This document shows positions 24,527 through 33,458 of a stretch of DNA of 64,000 nt, piece after piece. The DNA comes from an uncultured Prevotella sp. (GTDB lineage: Bacteria > Bacteroidota > Bacteroidia > Bacteroidales > Bacteroidaceae), in the NCBI GenBank assembly GCA_900318395.1, contig ONKL01000005.1, positions 16,779-80,778 of the forward strand, in the 5' to 3' direction. The notes beneath the pieces are model-generated. The model did not search any database, had not been told where the DNA came from, and saw only the letters and a list, made by a program, of their open reading frames with translations. The position numbers were made by a program, and so were the translations under genes. Numbering within the stretch: position 1 is the stretch's first letter; every line of letters starts with the position of its first letter.

Positions 24527-26863
24527 ATGATAATGAAAAAGAGAATAATGTTTTGTGTCTTCTGTGCTCTTCTGGACTCGATGGCAGCCCATGCACAGAT
24601 TCAGACGAATGCAGGCATTCAGTACCTGCAGGCTATGCAGAAAGACATGTCGACGGATTTCTTCGACCTGTCGAATACTTATTTTCTGGCAGACTCGCTC
24701 GTGAGTTTCGATGCCCAGAAGGGTGAGGGACTGGTACAGTGGAAACGCTACAGACTGACACCTCGACAGGCGTTTAACCTCAATGGCTACTGGCCTGTGA
24801 GAATGCAGATGCTCGATTTCCCCGATGCTGCTTATGTGAATGACCCGGAGCTGAAAATCAAGGTGGAGTTTATCTCACCGAGAACAGCTCGTATCCGCAT
24901 GCTGACAACTCCTATCGAACCGAAGTGCTCTGATCAGGACGATGTGATGTTCTGTGATGGCTTCAAGCAGAAAGGTGCTGGTGCCATGTGGAAGAGTACA
25001 CAGACCGCCAAAGGTGTCAAGTATACTTCCGACTATGGTACCATCGAGATACAGACCTACCCCTGGCGTATTGTCGTGAAGGATGCGAAAGGCAAGATTC
25101 TCACCCAGACACGCCATAACCTCGATAATGACTCCAGTCAGGTGAAGCTGTTGCCCTTCTCCTTTATCAAGCGTGGAAGCGACAACTCGCGTAGCATCAA
25201 TCCTGTATGGACACTGGCACCTGGTGAGCGCATCTATGGTTGTGGCGAATCGTTCACCTCACTGAATAAGGTAGGGCAGAAGGTACACCTTAGCGTGACT
25301 GATCCTCAGGGACCAGAGACCGATGGCCAGTATAAGCCCGTGCCTTTCTTCTTCTCGAATCGTGGCTATGGCATCTTCATGCATACCTCAGCCCCTGTGA
25401 CCTGCGACTTCGGTGCCTCTTACATTGGTGCTGATCGCCTGTTTATGGCTGATGAACAGATGGACTTCTTCATCTTCTTGGGCGAACCCAAGGACATCCT
25501 CAATGAGTATACCGATATCACAGGCAAGAGCCCCATGCTGCCTCTTTGGAGCTTTGGCACGTGGATGAGCCGTATCACTTACTTCTCGCAGAAGGAGGGC
25601 TTGGAGATTGCCCGTCAGTTGCGCGCTCATAAGATTCCCTCTGATGTCATCCACTTTGATACCGGTTGGTTCGGAGTCGACTGGCAGTGCGACTATCAGT
25701 TTGCAAAGGATCGTTTCGAGGATCCCGTGAAAATGCTGAAGCAGTTTGCGAAAGACGGTTTCCACACCTGTCTGTGGCAATTGCCTTATTTCACACCGAA
25801 GAATCGCTTCTTCCCTGAGATCATCGAGAAGGGCATGCATGTGGTGAACGCTACGGGAGGCATGCCTGTAGAGGATGCTATTCTCGACTTCTCGAATCCA
25901 GAGACCGTCAGCTGGTATCAGTCGAAGATTGAGGGACTGCTGAAACAGGGCGTCTCTACCATCAAGTGCGACTTTGGTGAGGCTGCACCTTATAATGGTT
26001 TCTATCATAGTGGTAAGGGTGGACTCTATGAGCATAACCTCTATCCGTTGCGCTATAACAAAGCCTTGTGGGAGGTTGTTGAGAAGAATCATCCTGGCGA
26101 GGGTATCATCTGGGCACGTTCTGCCTGGGCTGGAAGCCAGCGTTATGCGCTCCACTGGGGTGGTGATGCTGCTACCACGAATACGGGCATGCTGGGTGAT
26201 CTGCGAGGCGGTCTGAGCTTCGGACTGAGTGGTTTCTCATTCTGGAGTCATGATATGGGTGGCTTCGTAACCGCTTCACCTGAGGATATCTATCGCCGCT
26301 GGCTGCCCTTCGGTTTCTTGAGTTCTCACACCCGTGCCCATGGTGCGCCTCCTACGGAGCCTTGGCTTATCAGTGAGTCTTTCACAGATGCGTTCCGTGC
26401 GTGTGCTGAGATGAAATACAAGCTGATGCCTTATGTCTATGCGCAGGCGAAGGATTGTTCGGAGCGTGGACTTCCGATGGTGCGCGCCCTGCTCGTGGAG
26501 TTCCCGCAGGATCCAGGTGCCTGGCTCGTAGAGGATGAGTATATGTTCGGTTCCCAAATGCTCGTTGCACCACTGATGGAGAGTGGCACTGAGCGCACGG
26601 TCTATCTGCCGAAAGGTAAGTGGATCGACTATCAGACGGGTAAGGTCTATGAGGGTGGCTATCAGACCATCGAGGCTGGTGAGATCCCTGCCGTTATTTT
26701 GGTTCGTGATGGTTCACTCATTCCTCATGTACCCCTTGCTCAGCGTACCGACGAGATCGACTGGAACAAGATAGAATGGAAGGCTTACAAGGCTGATGCA
26801 ACGACCTGCTCAGGACTGCTCTTTAAGCCCGGTGACAGCAAAATCGAAACAATTAAACGTTGA
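24527..26863 (+). CDS. GH31 glycosidase, YicI-like alpha-xylosidase type
   Basis: A 778-residue secreted or periplasmic GH31 enzyme with a signal peptide (IMFCVFCALLDSMAAHA). The catalytic core includes WSFGTWMSRITYFSQ, IHFDTGWFG and the nucleophile Asp482 in IKCDFGE. The form K-x-DFGE is that of YicI-type alpha-xylosidases. It also has HWGGDAAT and FWSHDMGGF. It differs from the GH31 at 13394 in having no PA14 insert and a different nucleophile motif. The start is ATG 24527 or the adjacent 24533. The substrate is probably an alpha-xyloside such as isoprimeverose. It has its own promoter and stands alone, divergent from the sensor operon. Confidence 0.9.
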   Translation: MIMKKRIMFCVFCALLDSMAAHAQIQTNAGIQYLQAMQKDMSTDFFDLSNTYFLADSLVSFDAQKGEGLVQWKRYRLTPRQAFNLNGYWPVRMQMLDFPDAAYVNDPELKIKVEFISPRTARIRMLTTPIEPKCSDQDDVMFCDGFKQKGAGAMWKSTQTAKGVKYTSDYGTIEIQTYPWRIVVKDAKGKILTQTRHNLDNDSSQVKLLPFSFIKRGSDNSRSINPVWTLAPGERIYGCGESFTSLNKVGQKVHLSVTDPQGPETDGQYKPVPFFFSNRGYGIFMHTSAPVTCDFGASYIGADRLFMADEQMDFFIFLGEPKDILNEYTDITGKSPMLPLWSFGTWMSRITYFSQKEGLEIARQLRAHKIPSDVIHFDTGWFGVDWQCDYQFAKDRFEDPVKMLKQFAKDGFHTCLWQLPYFTPKNRFFPEIIEKGMHVVNATGGMPVEDAILDFSNPETVSWYQSKIEGLLKQGVSTIKCDFGEAAPYNGFYHSGKGGLYEHNLYPLRYNKALWEVVEKNHPGEGIIWARSAWAGSQRYALHWGGDAATTNTGMLGDLRGGLSFGLSGFSFWSHDMGGFVTASPEDIYRRWLPFGFLSSHTRAHGAPPTEPWLISESFTDAFRACAEMKYKLMPYVYAQAKDCSERGLPMVRALLVEFPQDPGAWLVEDEYMFGSQMLVAPLMESGTERTVYLPKGKWIDYQTGKVYEGGYQTIEAGEIPAVILVRDGSLIPHVPLAQRTDEIDWNKIEWKAYKADATTCSGLLFKPGDSKIETIKR

Positions 26864-26943
26864 TTTACGACAATTATTCGACGAATTTAGTTAAGTTCTC
26901 TTAAAAAAAGTGTGCACGAGTTACAACGAATCGATATTTTTTG

Positions 26944-26951
26944 TACTTTTG
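26944..26951 (+). promoter_or_regulatory. sigA -7 box
   Basis: TACTTTTG lies 30 nt upstream of the sigA ATG. No TTG is found 20 nt upstream of it, so the promoter is only partly consensus. Confidence 0.5.
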
Positions 26952-26980
26952 CACACTTTTTCAGAGTAACAAGACAAGAA

Positions 26981-27853
26981 ATGAGGCAATTAAAGATTCA
27001 AAAAAGTATTACCAATCGATCGAGTGAAGCACTTGACAAGTACCTCGTAGAGATTGGTCGTCAACCCCTTGTGACCATCGATGAAGAGATCGAACTGGCA
27101 CAGGCTATCCGTAAGGGTGGTCCTGAGGGCGAAAGGGCAAAGGAGCGCCTGGTTACAGCCAACCTCCGTTTTGTCGTTTCTGTAGCCAAGCAGTACCAGC
27201 ATCAGGGTCTGACCCTGACTGACCTGATTGACGAAGGTAACATCGGACTGGTAAAGGCTGCTGAGAAGTTTGATGAGACACGTGGTTTCAAATTCATCTC
27301 CTATGCCGTGTGGTGGATTCGCCAGAGCATCCTGCAGGCTATCGCAGAGCAGAGCCGTATCGTTCGTCTGCCATTGAACCAGAGTGGTGCCCTGAGCAAG
27401 ATTAATCAGGAGATCAATAAGTTTGAACAGATTCACCAGCGCCGTCCTTCTGTGACTGAGTTGGCTGAATTGACGAATATCGAGGAGTCGAAGATTGAAC
27501 AGACAGCCAAGGCCGATAGTCATCACATGAGTATCGATGCTCCCTTTGGTGAGGATGATGACAACTCGATGGCTGATATGCTGAGTTCAGGCGACGATTC
27601 TCGTACCGACAAGCATGTCGACTACGAGTCGCTGACTTCCGACCTCGACAATGTACTGCGTAATGTTCTGAAGGATCGTGAGCTGAAGATTGTGAAGGAG
27701 TGCTTCGGTATCGGTTGTCAGGAACGTGGTCTCGAGGAGATCGGTGCTGAGATGGGACTGACCCGTGAGCGTGTGCGCCAGATTCGTGAGAAGAGCATTA
27801 CCAAACTGCACGACAGCGGTTATGCCCGCATCCTGATGAAATATCTCGGATAA
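26981..27853 (+). CDS. rpoD: Primary sigma factor RpoD/SigA, short Bacteroidota form
   Basis: A 290-residue housekeeping sigma factor. Region 1.2/2 starts with DKYLVEIGRQPL, region 2 has ANLRFVVSVAKQYQ, LIDEGNIGLVKAAEKFD and FISYAVWWIRQSI (core binding and -10 recognition), region 3 has RRPSVTELAE, and region 4 ends with GLTRERVRQIREKS. It lacks the long acidic region 1.1 found in Proteobacteria, as usual for this phylum, whose SigA reads the TAnnTTTG box. The ATG at 26981 is chosen: it lies 30 nt after TACTTTTG (26944-26951), and the product matches the usual length of about 286-290. A strong terminator follows. Confidence 0.96.
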   Translation: MRQLKIQKSITNRSSEALDKYLVEIGRQPLVTIDEEIELAQAIRKGGPEGERAKERLVTANLRFVVSVAKQYQHQGLTLTDLIDEGNIGLVKAAEKFDETRGFKFISYAVWWIRQSILQAIAEQSRIVRLPLNQSGALSKINQEINKFEQIHQRRPSVTELAELTNIEESKIEQTAKADSHHMSIDAPFGEDDDNSMADMLSSGDDSRTDKHVDYESLTSDLDNVLRNVLKDRELKIVKECFGIGCQERGLEEIGAEMGLTRERVRQIREKSITKLHDSGYARILMKYLG

Positions 27854-27866
27854 TCTATACATAAGA

Positions 27867-27894
27867 AACCCTCGCCAATCGGTGAGGGTTTTAT
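27867..27894 (+). terminator. Rho-independent terminator of sigA
   Basis: AACCCTCGCC (27867-27876) pairs with GGTGAGGGTT (27881-27890) around AATC, followed by TTAT. It lies 14 bp after the sigA stop and just before the stop of the convergent kinase gene, so it may serve both. Confidence 0.85.
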
Positions 27895-27895
27895 G

Positions 27896-29641
27896 TTACT
27901 GGATAGGTAACTTGACATTGAATCTTGCCCCGTTTGTGTAGCTGGTATCCAGTTCCACCGTTCCGTCCAACTGCTCTGCGAGTTTGAGACTCAGCGGTAG
28001 TCCTAATCCGATACCCTCCTTGAAGGAGTTGAGCTTCACGAAGCGCTCGAATATCTCATGCGCTTTTTCCTTGGGTATACCACAACCCGTATCCTCTACA
28101 GAGATAAACAGGGTGCTGTCTGCCTGGGCGGCTTTCAACTTGATGGATCCCTTTTCCGTATATTTGCAGGCATTCTCCAGCAGAGCTGTCAGGATGCGCT
28201 TCAGCATATTCTCGTTGGTCGTGATGCTGAAGTCATCGGCCAGTGTCGTCTCCAGCTTCAGCTCCACACCGTCATTGACTACATCATCATAATCCCTCAG
28301 TACATTCTTGAGGAGGGCATTCACCTGGGGTGTATCCTCCTTTCTCATCTTCTCTGTCGATTCGATGAGCGACAGGCCGATGATCTCATCAATGAGCGAA
28401 GTAATCTGGTGGGCACTCTTCTGCATCATCTTCGACATGTTCTGCCTGTCCTCAACACTGTCTGTGAGCTCAGGATTGGCAATCACCTGCGAGAATCCGC
28501 TGATGATGTTCAACGGCGTGCGCACCTCGTGACTGACATTCTGGATAAAGGCAGCCTTCATCTTTTCCGACTCCATCACACGGGCGTAGGCTTTCTCCAG
28601 CTCCTTCATGTGCTTTCGTCTGGTCATGAAGATGTGGACAAGTGCCACAACGAGCAGAAGGAGTAGGCCGATAGTGATCAAGAGGGCGAGTGAGCGTGCG
28701 CGGTAGGCCTCTCTCTGGGCCTCATAGAGCTTGACTTCATCGGCGATGCCCTCCATACTGTTGACCAGCACCACATTGGCAATCGAGTCTTCTGAGGCGG
28801 TCTGGGCCTTCAGAGCATGATAGGCATCCTCCCATCTGCCAGCCCTTTCGTAGATCAAGGTGATGGCGTCTTTGCCCTCGTCACCCAGCTCCTCTTTGGC
28901 CATGGCGACGGCCTCGTCGGTCTTACCCTGATAGGCGAGATAATACACCTCGATAGTGCGTCCGTTTACGCACGATAGTCCTTTGGCCTCACCTTCCTTA
29001 TAGGCTTTGTAGCCTTTGAGGAATTTGTCGATATCGCCACGATAGAAGTAACTCAGCGTCATTCTTCCTTCAATATCGAACACGCGTTCGGGTGAATATT
29101 TCAAAGAAATTTCCCTCGCTTTGTTCAGTAGACTGTCAGCCTCCTCCGGGCTGTCATCGATAGCCGCATTCACGATGTTCAGGAAAATGGGGGGCATGCT
29201 CGAGTAGTAGCCTTCCTCCTCCATGATTCTTAGCACCTCATACCAGTTCTTTTTGGCCTCCTCCTTGTTGCCGCAGTAGTTGTTGATATGCCCCAGCATG
29301 TTGATGGCCATGTAGCGTTCCTTGTCCACCTTCTTTTCGCGCAATTCCTTCGAGAGATTGCGTGCCAGCATATAGGCCTCGAAGATATGGCGCTCGTTCA
29401 TCTGGAAGACAATCTCATTACACCTCTGCGTATAGTAGCCGTGCAGGTCACCCTGCTGCAATAGATACTCTTCCAGGTTTCTGAGTGCAGGGAAGAATTT
29501 GGCACTGTCACCATCATTGAAGGCATGGTGCATGGCTGCGCGCAGGGTTTGATAGGTTTGGTCTTTGCTGTAATCGCGAGCCTGCGCAAAACAGAAGCTT
29601 GCGATGAGAGTTAGCGAGAGGGCTAATATGATACGTTTCAT
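27896..29641 (-). CDS. TPR-containing sensor histidine kinase
   Basis: A 581-residue membrane histidine kinase. A signal peptide (MKRIILALSLTLIASFCFAQ) is followed by a periplasmic TPR-like helical region (residues about 25-320), a membrane helix near 329-350 (LALLITIGLLLLLVVALVHIF), and HisKA with His371 in VSHEVRTPLN. The HATPase has LLENACKYTEKG, DTGCGIP and GIGLGLPLS. The ATG at 29641 is chosen because the signal peptide starts there; the reading frame stays open for 35 more codons through AT-rich promoter DNA. There is no receiver domain and no neighbouring regulator. The signal is unknown. Confidence 0.92.
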   Translation of the reverse strand: MKRIILALSLTLIASFCFAQARDYSKDQTYQTLRAAMHHAFNDGDSAKFFPALRNLEEYLLQQGDLHGYYTQRCNEIVFQMNERHIFEAYMLARNLSKELREKKVDKERYMAINMLGHINNYCGNKEEAKKNWYEVLRIMEEEGYYSSMPPIFLNIVNAAIDDSPEEADSLLNKAREISLKYSPERVFDIEGRMTLSYFYRGDIDKFLKGYKAYKEGEAKGLSCVNGRTIEVYYLAYQGKTDEAVAMAKEELGDEGKDAITLIYERAGRWEDAYHALKAQTASEDSIANVVLVNSMEGIADEVKLYEAQREAYRARSLALLITIGLLLLLVVALVHIFMTRRKHMKELEKAYARVMESEKMKAAFIQNVSHEVRTPLNIISGFSQVIANPELTDSVEDRQNMSKMMQKSAHQITSLIDEIIGLSLIESTEKMRKEDTPQVNALLKNVLRDYDDVVNDGVELKLETTLADDFSITTNENMLKRILTALLENACKYTEKGSIKLKAAQADSTLFISVEDTGCGIPKEKAHEIFERFVKLNSFKEGIGLGLPLSLKLAEQLDGTVELDTSYTNGARFNVKLPIQ

Positions 29642-29729
29642 TTGCAGTAGCGATATTACTGTAGTTCTTATTATTGATGCTGCAAAAATAATGTAAAAAT
29701 CGGAAATATAAAAAGAAAATAGCATATTT

Positions 29730-29761
29730 TTTGCGTTTTTTGTCATTTATGTGTATCTTTG
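29730..29761 (+). promoter_or_regulatory. Promoter giving a leaderless trmO transcript
   Basis: TTTG at 29730-29733, 20 nt, TATCTTTG at 29754-29761. The ATG at 29766 begins only 5 nt downstream, where transcription itself would start, so the mRNA is predicted to be leaderless. Confidence 0.7.
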
Positions 29762-29765
29762 CCGC

Positions 29766-30443
29766 ATGGAAGTCTCTCCGATTGCTCATTTTGAGTCGCC
29801 GCTGAAGTCAAAATTCGGTATTCCGCGACAGAGTGGACTCGTCAGTTCTCTGATGGGCCGTATTGTCTTCGAACCCCCTTTTCGCAAGGCTGAAGCTGTA
29901 CGGGGTCTCGACGATTTCGACTATCTCTGGCTTATCTGGGAATTTTCCGAGAACAGTGGGGCTGAGAAAAGTCTGACCGTTCGCCCGCCTCGTCTTGGGG
30001 GAAATCGACGGTTGGGTGTCTTCGCCACACGTTCACCTTTCCGTCCTAATAACCTGGGACTCTCTTGTGTCCGACTGGTCCGTGTGGAGATTGATTCCCT
30101 GTTGGGACCTGTCATTTGGGTTGAGGGCGCAGATCTCATGGACGGTACGCCTATCTACGACGTAAAACCCTATGTGGCTTATGCCGATGCCCACCCCGAG
30201 GCGCGCAGTGGATTTGTTGATCAAGTAGGGTGGGCGCCTCTCAAAGTGGTGATGACCGACGAACAGGCTGCCCTTGTGCCTGCCGACCAACTCGAAGCGC
30301 TCAAGGCCATCTTGGCTCAGGATCCTCGACCGCGTTATCACGATGATCCTGAACGTGTCTACGGTATGCCTTTCCTCCATTTCGATGTGCGTTTCAGAGT
30401 GTCTGAACAGACGCTCACCATTGTTGAAATTGTCAACATTTGA
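29766..30443 (+). CDS. trmO: tRNA t6A37 N6-methyltransferase TrmO
   Basis: A 225-residue protein of the TrmO (YaeB/TsaA) family, which methylates N6-threonylcarbamoyladenosine at position 37 of tRNA-Thr using S-adenosylmethionine. It has HFESPLKSKFGIPRQSGL at the N terminus, then GLDDFDYLWLIWEF, the family core RSPFRPNNLGLSCVRL, and GTPIYDVKPYVAYAD. The C-terminal region (DPRPRYHDDPERVYGM) is typical of the longer bacterial members. The start at 29766 sits directly behind the -7 box. It is monocistronic, divergent from the kinase on the left. Confidence 0.93.
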   Translation: MEVSPIAHFESPLKSKFGIPRQSGLVSSLMGRIVFEPPFRKAEAVRGLDDFDYLWLIWEFSENSGAEKSLTVRPPRLGGNRRLGVFATRSPFRPNNLGLSCVRLVRVEIDSLLGPVIWVEGADLMDGTPIYDVKPYVAYADAHPEARSGFVDQVGWAPLKVVMTDEQAALVPADQLEALKAILAQDPRPRYHDDPERVYGMPFLHFDVRFRVSEQTLTIVEIVNI

Positions 30444-30472
30444 CACTATTTGCTTAAAAAGTGGCGTAAAAA

Positions 30473-30504
30473 TTTGGATTTTTAACAAATATTTCCTATA
30501 TTTG
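30473..30504 (+). promoter_or_regulatory. Promoter of pseudo-kinase gene
   Basis: TTTG at 30473-30476, 20 nt, TATATTTG at 30497-30504. The coding start follows 30-40 nt downstream. Confidence 0.65.
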
Positions 30505-30534
30505 CATTTTCAAAACTAAGTATCAACCAAATTC

Positions 30535-31317
30535 GTGGCGCTTATGGTAGTGGTATTGGTTATTCTGATTATAGTTTGCCTGGCACTTGTGCTATGGGGC
30601 AGGGCTCAGCAGGTGAAGTTAGCTGAGATGCAAAAGTCAAGGAGTGTCAGAACAGCCTTTCTCAAAGGGCTGATACGCGAGGTCCGCACCCACCTCCATT
30701 CTGTCGGTGGACTGTCTGAAATCATATCCAAGGATGATCTCTATCTCTCTAAAAGTGAAAAGCGTCATATTACTACCCAGATTAAATATAACACGAGTCT
30801 TATATCCACGCTGCTCGATGAACTGTCCATCCTCTCCGATGTTCATGGCGGTCATCAACTGAAGGACGAGCGCTTTAGCCCGAATATCCTCTGTGAGCGC
30901 TGCATAGATGCCAATCTGCCCAGTGTCCACGAGGGGGTGCGACTGACGCTGACTCGCGAACTGACCGATTCCTATTCTGTCGAGGCCGACTATCATATCA
31001 TCGAGCTCATCATCAATAAGCTCGTGGCCTGTTCCTGCCAGTTTACGATGAAGGGTGATATTACCCTTGGCTGTCACTTGGGCGAGTCACCCAATCTGTT
31101 GGTCTTTTATGTACAGGATACGGGGGGGACGACGATTCCTGAGGATCGCAAGGCGTTGATTTTCGATTGGTTTGATAATCCCAATGAGAATTGTGAACCC
31201 ACAGAGTTCGATCTCAGCGTAGCCCAGCGCCTGGCTGAGAAGGTGGGCGGCTATCTGCGCTACGATGAACTGTGGACCCGAGGTACGCGCATGGAGTTCA
31301 TCCTGCCCGTACGCTAA
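30535..31317 (+). CDS. Membrane-anchored degenerate histidine kinase
   Basis: A 260-residue protein with one N-terminal membrane helix (LMVVVLVILIIVCLALVLW) and a histidine-kinase fold. The HisKA-like segment reads LIREVRTHLHSV: the phospho-acceptor His of HEVRTPLN is replaced by Arg48 and the Pro by His. The ATPase domain has weakened boxes (LIINKLVACSCQF in place of LLxNAxKF, DTGGTTIP in place of DTGxGIP). It has no sensor domain. The start is either GTG 30535 or ATG 30544. It is probably a pseudo-kinase acting as a scaffold or competitor for a paralogous kinase, such as the TPR kinase 900 bp to the left; this is inference. Confidence 0.8.
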   Translation: MALMVVVLVILIIVCLALVLWGRAQQVKLAEMQKSRSVRTAFLKGLIREVRTHLHSVGGLSEIISKDDLYLSKSEKRHITTQIKYNTSLISTLLDELSILSDVHGGHQLKDERFSPNILCERCIDANLPSVHEGVRLTLTRELTDSYSVEADYHIIELIINKLVACSCQFTMKGDITLGCHLGESPNLLVFYVQDTGGTTIPEDRKALIFDWFDNPNENCEPTEFDLSVAQRLAEKVGGYLRYDELWTRGTRMEFILPVR

Positions 31318-31342
31318 GGTTTCCGCAAAGTTTTTTTGATGT

Positions 31343-32692
31343 TTACATTTCTTTGTCGAGACGGCCGCTCCAGAGGTATTTCTTCGTTTCATGAACGATG
31401 ATGCCGTTGAGACAGAGCAGTGAGATGAGGTTTGGAATAGCCATCAGCGCATTCATACAGTCGGCCAGGTTCCACACCAGTGCGAGGTTCATCACACTGC
31501 CTATGAATACCATCACAATATAGACGACGCGATAGCCCATCACCCACTTCTTGCCTTTCAGATACTCCATAGCACGCTCACCATAGTAGCACCATCCGAG
31601 AATGGTCGAGAAGGCGAATGTCAGAAGTCCGAAGCTCAGCAGATGCGTGCCTACATGGGGAATTTTCGAGAAGGCCTCCTTCGTCAGGGTGGCACCGTCA
31701 TTAAAAGTCACATCAGGATGAGCCAACACACTGCTCACAATGACGAGACCCGTGATAGCACAGATAATCACCGTGTCCCAGAAGGTGCCGCTCGATGATA
31801 CTAATGCTTGTCTTACAGGGTTCCTTGTCTGAGCTGCTGCGGCTACGATGGGTGCCGAACCCATACCGCTCTCGTTGGAGAACAGGCCACGGGCAATACC
31901 GAATCTAGCCGCTGTCATCACTGTGGAACCAACGAATCCGCCTCCTGCAGCTTCAGGATTGAATGCAGCACTGACAATCAGTTTGATGGCTGGCCACAGA
32001 TAAGCTGCGTTCACATAGAGGATATAGAAACAGCCCAGCACGTAGAAGATGGCCATCACAGGCACGAGCATACTACACACACGGGCAATACTCTTCACAC
32101 CACCTAATACCGCGGCAGCCGTCATCAGACAGACGAAGCCTCCCGTCACATACTGCGATATGTGATAACTCTCATAGGTTACTGTGGCAATGGCGTTAGC
32201 CTGCACCGTACAGCCGATACCAAAGGCTGCCAGTGCTGTGAAAAAGGCAAAGAGCACAGCCATCCACTTCCAACCGAGTCCCTTCTCTAGGGCATACATC
32301 GGACCGCCAAGCATCCTGCCATTCTCTGTCTTTACACGATATTTGATGGCGAGCAAACCCTCCGCATATTTTGTCGAGATGCCGAATACACCTGTCAGCC
32401 AGCACCACAGCACAGCCCCTGGCCCTCCCAAGGCAATAGCTGTTGCCACTCCCACGATATTACCTGTTCCGATGGTGGCAGCCAGTGCAGTGGCCAATGC
32501 GCCGAACTGCGATACGTCGCCCGTAGCATTAGGGTCCTTTTGCGCCGACAGTTTGATTGCCTTAATGATGTGGCGCTGGGGGCATTTCAGCCTGATGGTC
32601 AGAAACAGGTGTGTACCCAATAGCAGGATGATCATCGGCCATCCCCAGAGCATGCCGTTCACTTCTGTCAAGATCTCGTTCAGTTGTTCCAT
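31343..32692 (-). CDS. Sodium:alanine/glycine symporter, AGCS family
   Basis: A 449-residue integral membrane protein with about ten hydrophobic helices. Family features are GTGNIVGVATAIALGGPGAV (sodium-site loop), FGISTKYAEGLLAIKYR, RGLFSNESGMGSAPI and TFAFSTILGWCYYGERAMEYL. AGCS proteins import alanine or glycine with sodium. It is the last gene in a minus-strand operon beginning at 34791. A heptanucleotide-repeat gap separates it from the DUF4230 gene. Amino-acid specificity cannot be read from sequence. Confidence 0.93.
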   Translation of the reverse strand: MEQLNEILTEVNGMLWGWPMIILLLGTHLFLTIRLKCPQRHIIKAIKLSAQKDPNATGDVSQFGALATALAATIGTGNIVGVATAIALGGPGAVLWCWLTGVFGISTKYAEGLLAIKYRVKTENGRMLGGPMYALEKGLGWKWMAVLFAFFTALAAFGIGCTVQANAIATVTYESYHISQYVTGGFVCLMTAAAVLGGVKSIARVCSMLVPVMAIFYVLGCFYILYVNAAYLWPAIKLIVSAAFNPEAAGGGFVGSTVMTAARFGIARGLFSNESGMGSAPIVAAAAQTRNPVRQALVSSSGTFWDTVIICAITGLVIVSSVLAHPDVTFNDGATLTKEAFSKIPHVGTHLLSFGLLTFAFSTILGWCYYGERAMEYLKGKKWVMGYRVVYIVMVFIGSVMNLALVWNLADCMNALMAIPNLISLLCLNGIIVHETKKYLWSGRLDKEM

Positions 32693-32730
32693 AAGTCCTT
32701 ACTCATTATTCACTTTTCACTATTCGTTTC

Positions 32731-32775
32731 TCCTTCCTCCTTCCTCCTTCCTCCTTCCTCGTTCCTCACTCCTCA
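32731..32775. repeat. Heptanucleotide array (CTTCCTC type)
   Basis: About six imperfect 7-bp units of CTTCCTC type fill the gap between the symporter start and the DUF4230 stop and run into the last codons of the DUF4230 gene. It belongs to the same repeat family as the arrays at 33354 and 34141. Confidence 0.8.
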
Positions 32776-33356
32776 AATCTAATTCTTACGTTTGTAAATC
32801 CCATCGATCGCATCATCTGTCTCAGCTGTTCCTCAGCGTTGTGTTCAGCCGCTTGCAGGTTCTCCTGTGTCATACCATGACTCATCATCTGCCTGTAGGC
32901 CTTTTTGTAGAGCGCATCGCGATCCTCAGGTTTCCACTTTCCACTCTCGAAGAAAGGTCTCGTCCGGGCCTCGTCAATGAAGTCCTTGTCGAGTAGTCCG
33001 ATTTTCGGTAGTGTCATCTCCACAGAGTCACCCTCTGCCTTGATCCATCCCTTTTGCAGTCGGTGCATGTTCAGCCCGAGGCGTAACGTACCGTAATAGA
33101 TGCGCACCAACTCGTCGTCTTTGAAGATGCCCTTGCGCACGGTGTCTACCAGCTCCTCAGCACTCACCGATAGGAATTCCCACTCGCCGATGGCCTTCAT
33201 GCTCTGTATCTGGGTGGGCGTCAGTTCGATGTGGTTGTCAGCTCCAAAGCTGATATGGTCGCCCTCCGTGGCACTTCTCAACCAAAAGAACCCTGCCACG
33301 AGCAGCACCACCACTACCAGTGCTATACCTATTTTAATATATGTAACGATCTTCAT
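32766..33356 (-). CDS. DUF4230 protein, copy 2
   Basis: A 196-residue protein with an N-terminal membrane helix (YIKIGIALVVVVLLVAGFFW) and a DUF4230-like extracytoplasmic domain: EWEFLSVSAEELVDT, RIYYGTLRLGL, VEMTLPKIGLLDKDFIDE, then a helical C terminus (MTQENLQAAEHNAEEQLRQMM). Its function is unknown. It is homologous to the next upstream gene. The ATG at 33356 lies within the first CATTCCA unit of the array at 33354-33458, so the repeat supplies the start codon. The open frame continues upstream as repeat-encoded WNEECG residues that are probably not translated. Confidence 0.8.
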   Translation of the reverse strand: MKIVTYIKIGIALVVVVLLVAGFFWLRSATEGDHISFGADNHIELTPTQIQSMKAIGEWEFLSVSAEELVDTVRKGIFKDDELVRIYYGTLRLGLNMHRLQKGWIKAEGDSVEMTLPKIGLLDKDFIDEARTRPFFESGKWKPEDRDALYKKAYRQMMSHGMTQENLQAAEHNAEEQLRQMMRSMGFTNVRIRFEE

Positions 33357-33458
33357 TCCACATTCCTCATTCCACATTCCTCATTCCACATTCCTCATTC
33401 CACATTCCTCATTCCTCATTCCACATTCCTCATTCCACATTCCACATTCCTCACTCCT
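33354..33458. repeat. Heptanucleotide array, 15 units (CATTCCA/CATTCCT)
   Basis: Fifteen uninterrupted 7-bp units, mostly CATTCCA or CATTCCT, make up the whole space between two DUF4230 genes and cover the start of one and the stop of the other. On the coding (minus) strand each unit reads TGGAATG or AGGAATG, so every unit carries GGA followed by ATG, rotating through all three frames. Confidence 0.95.
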
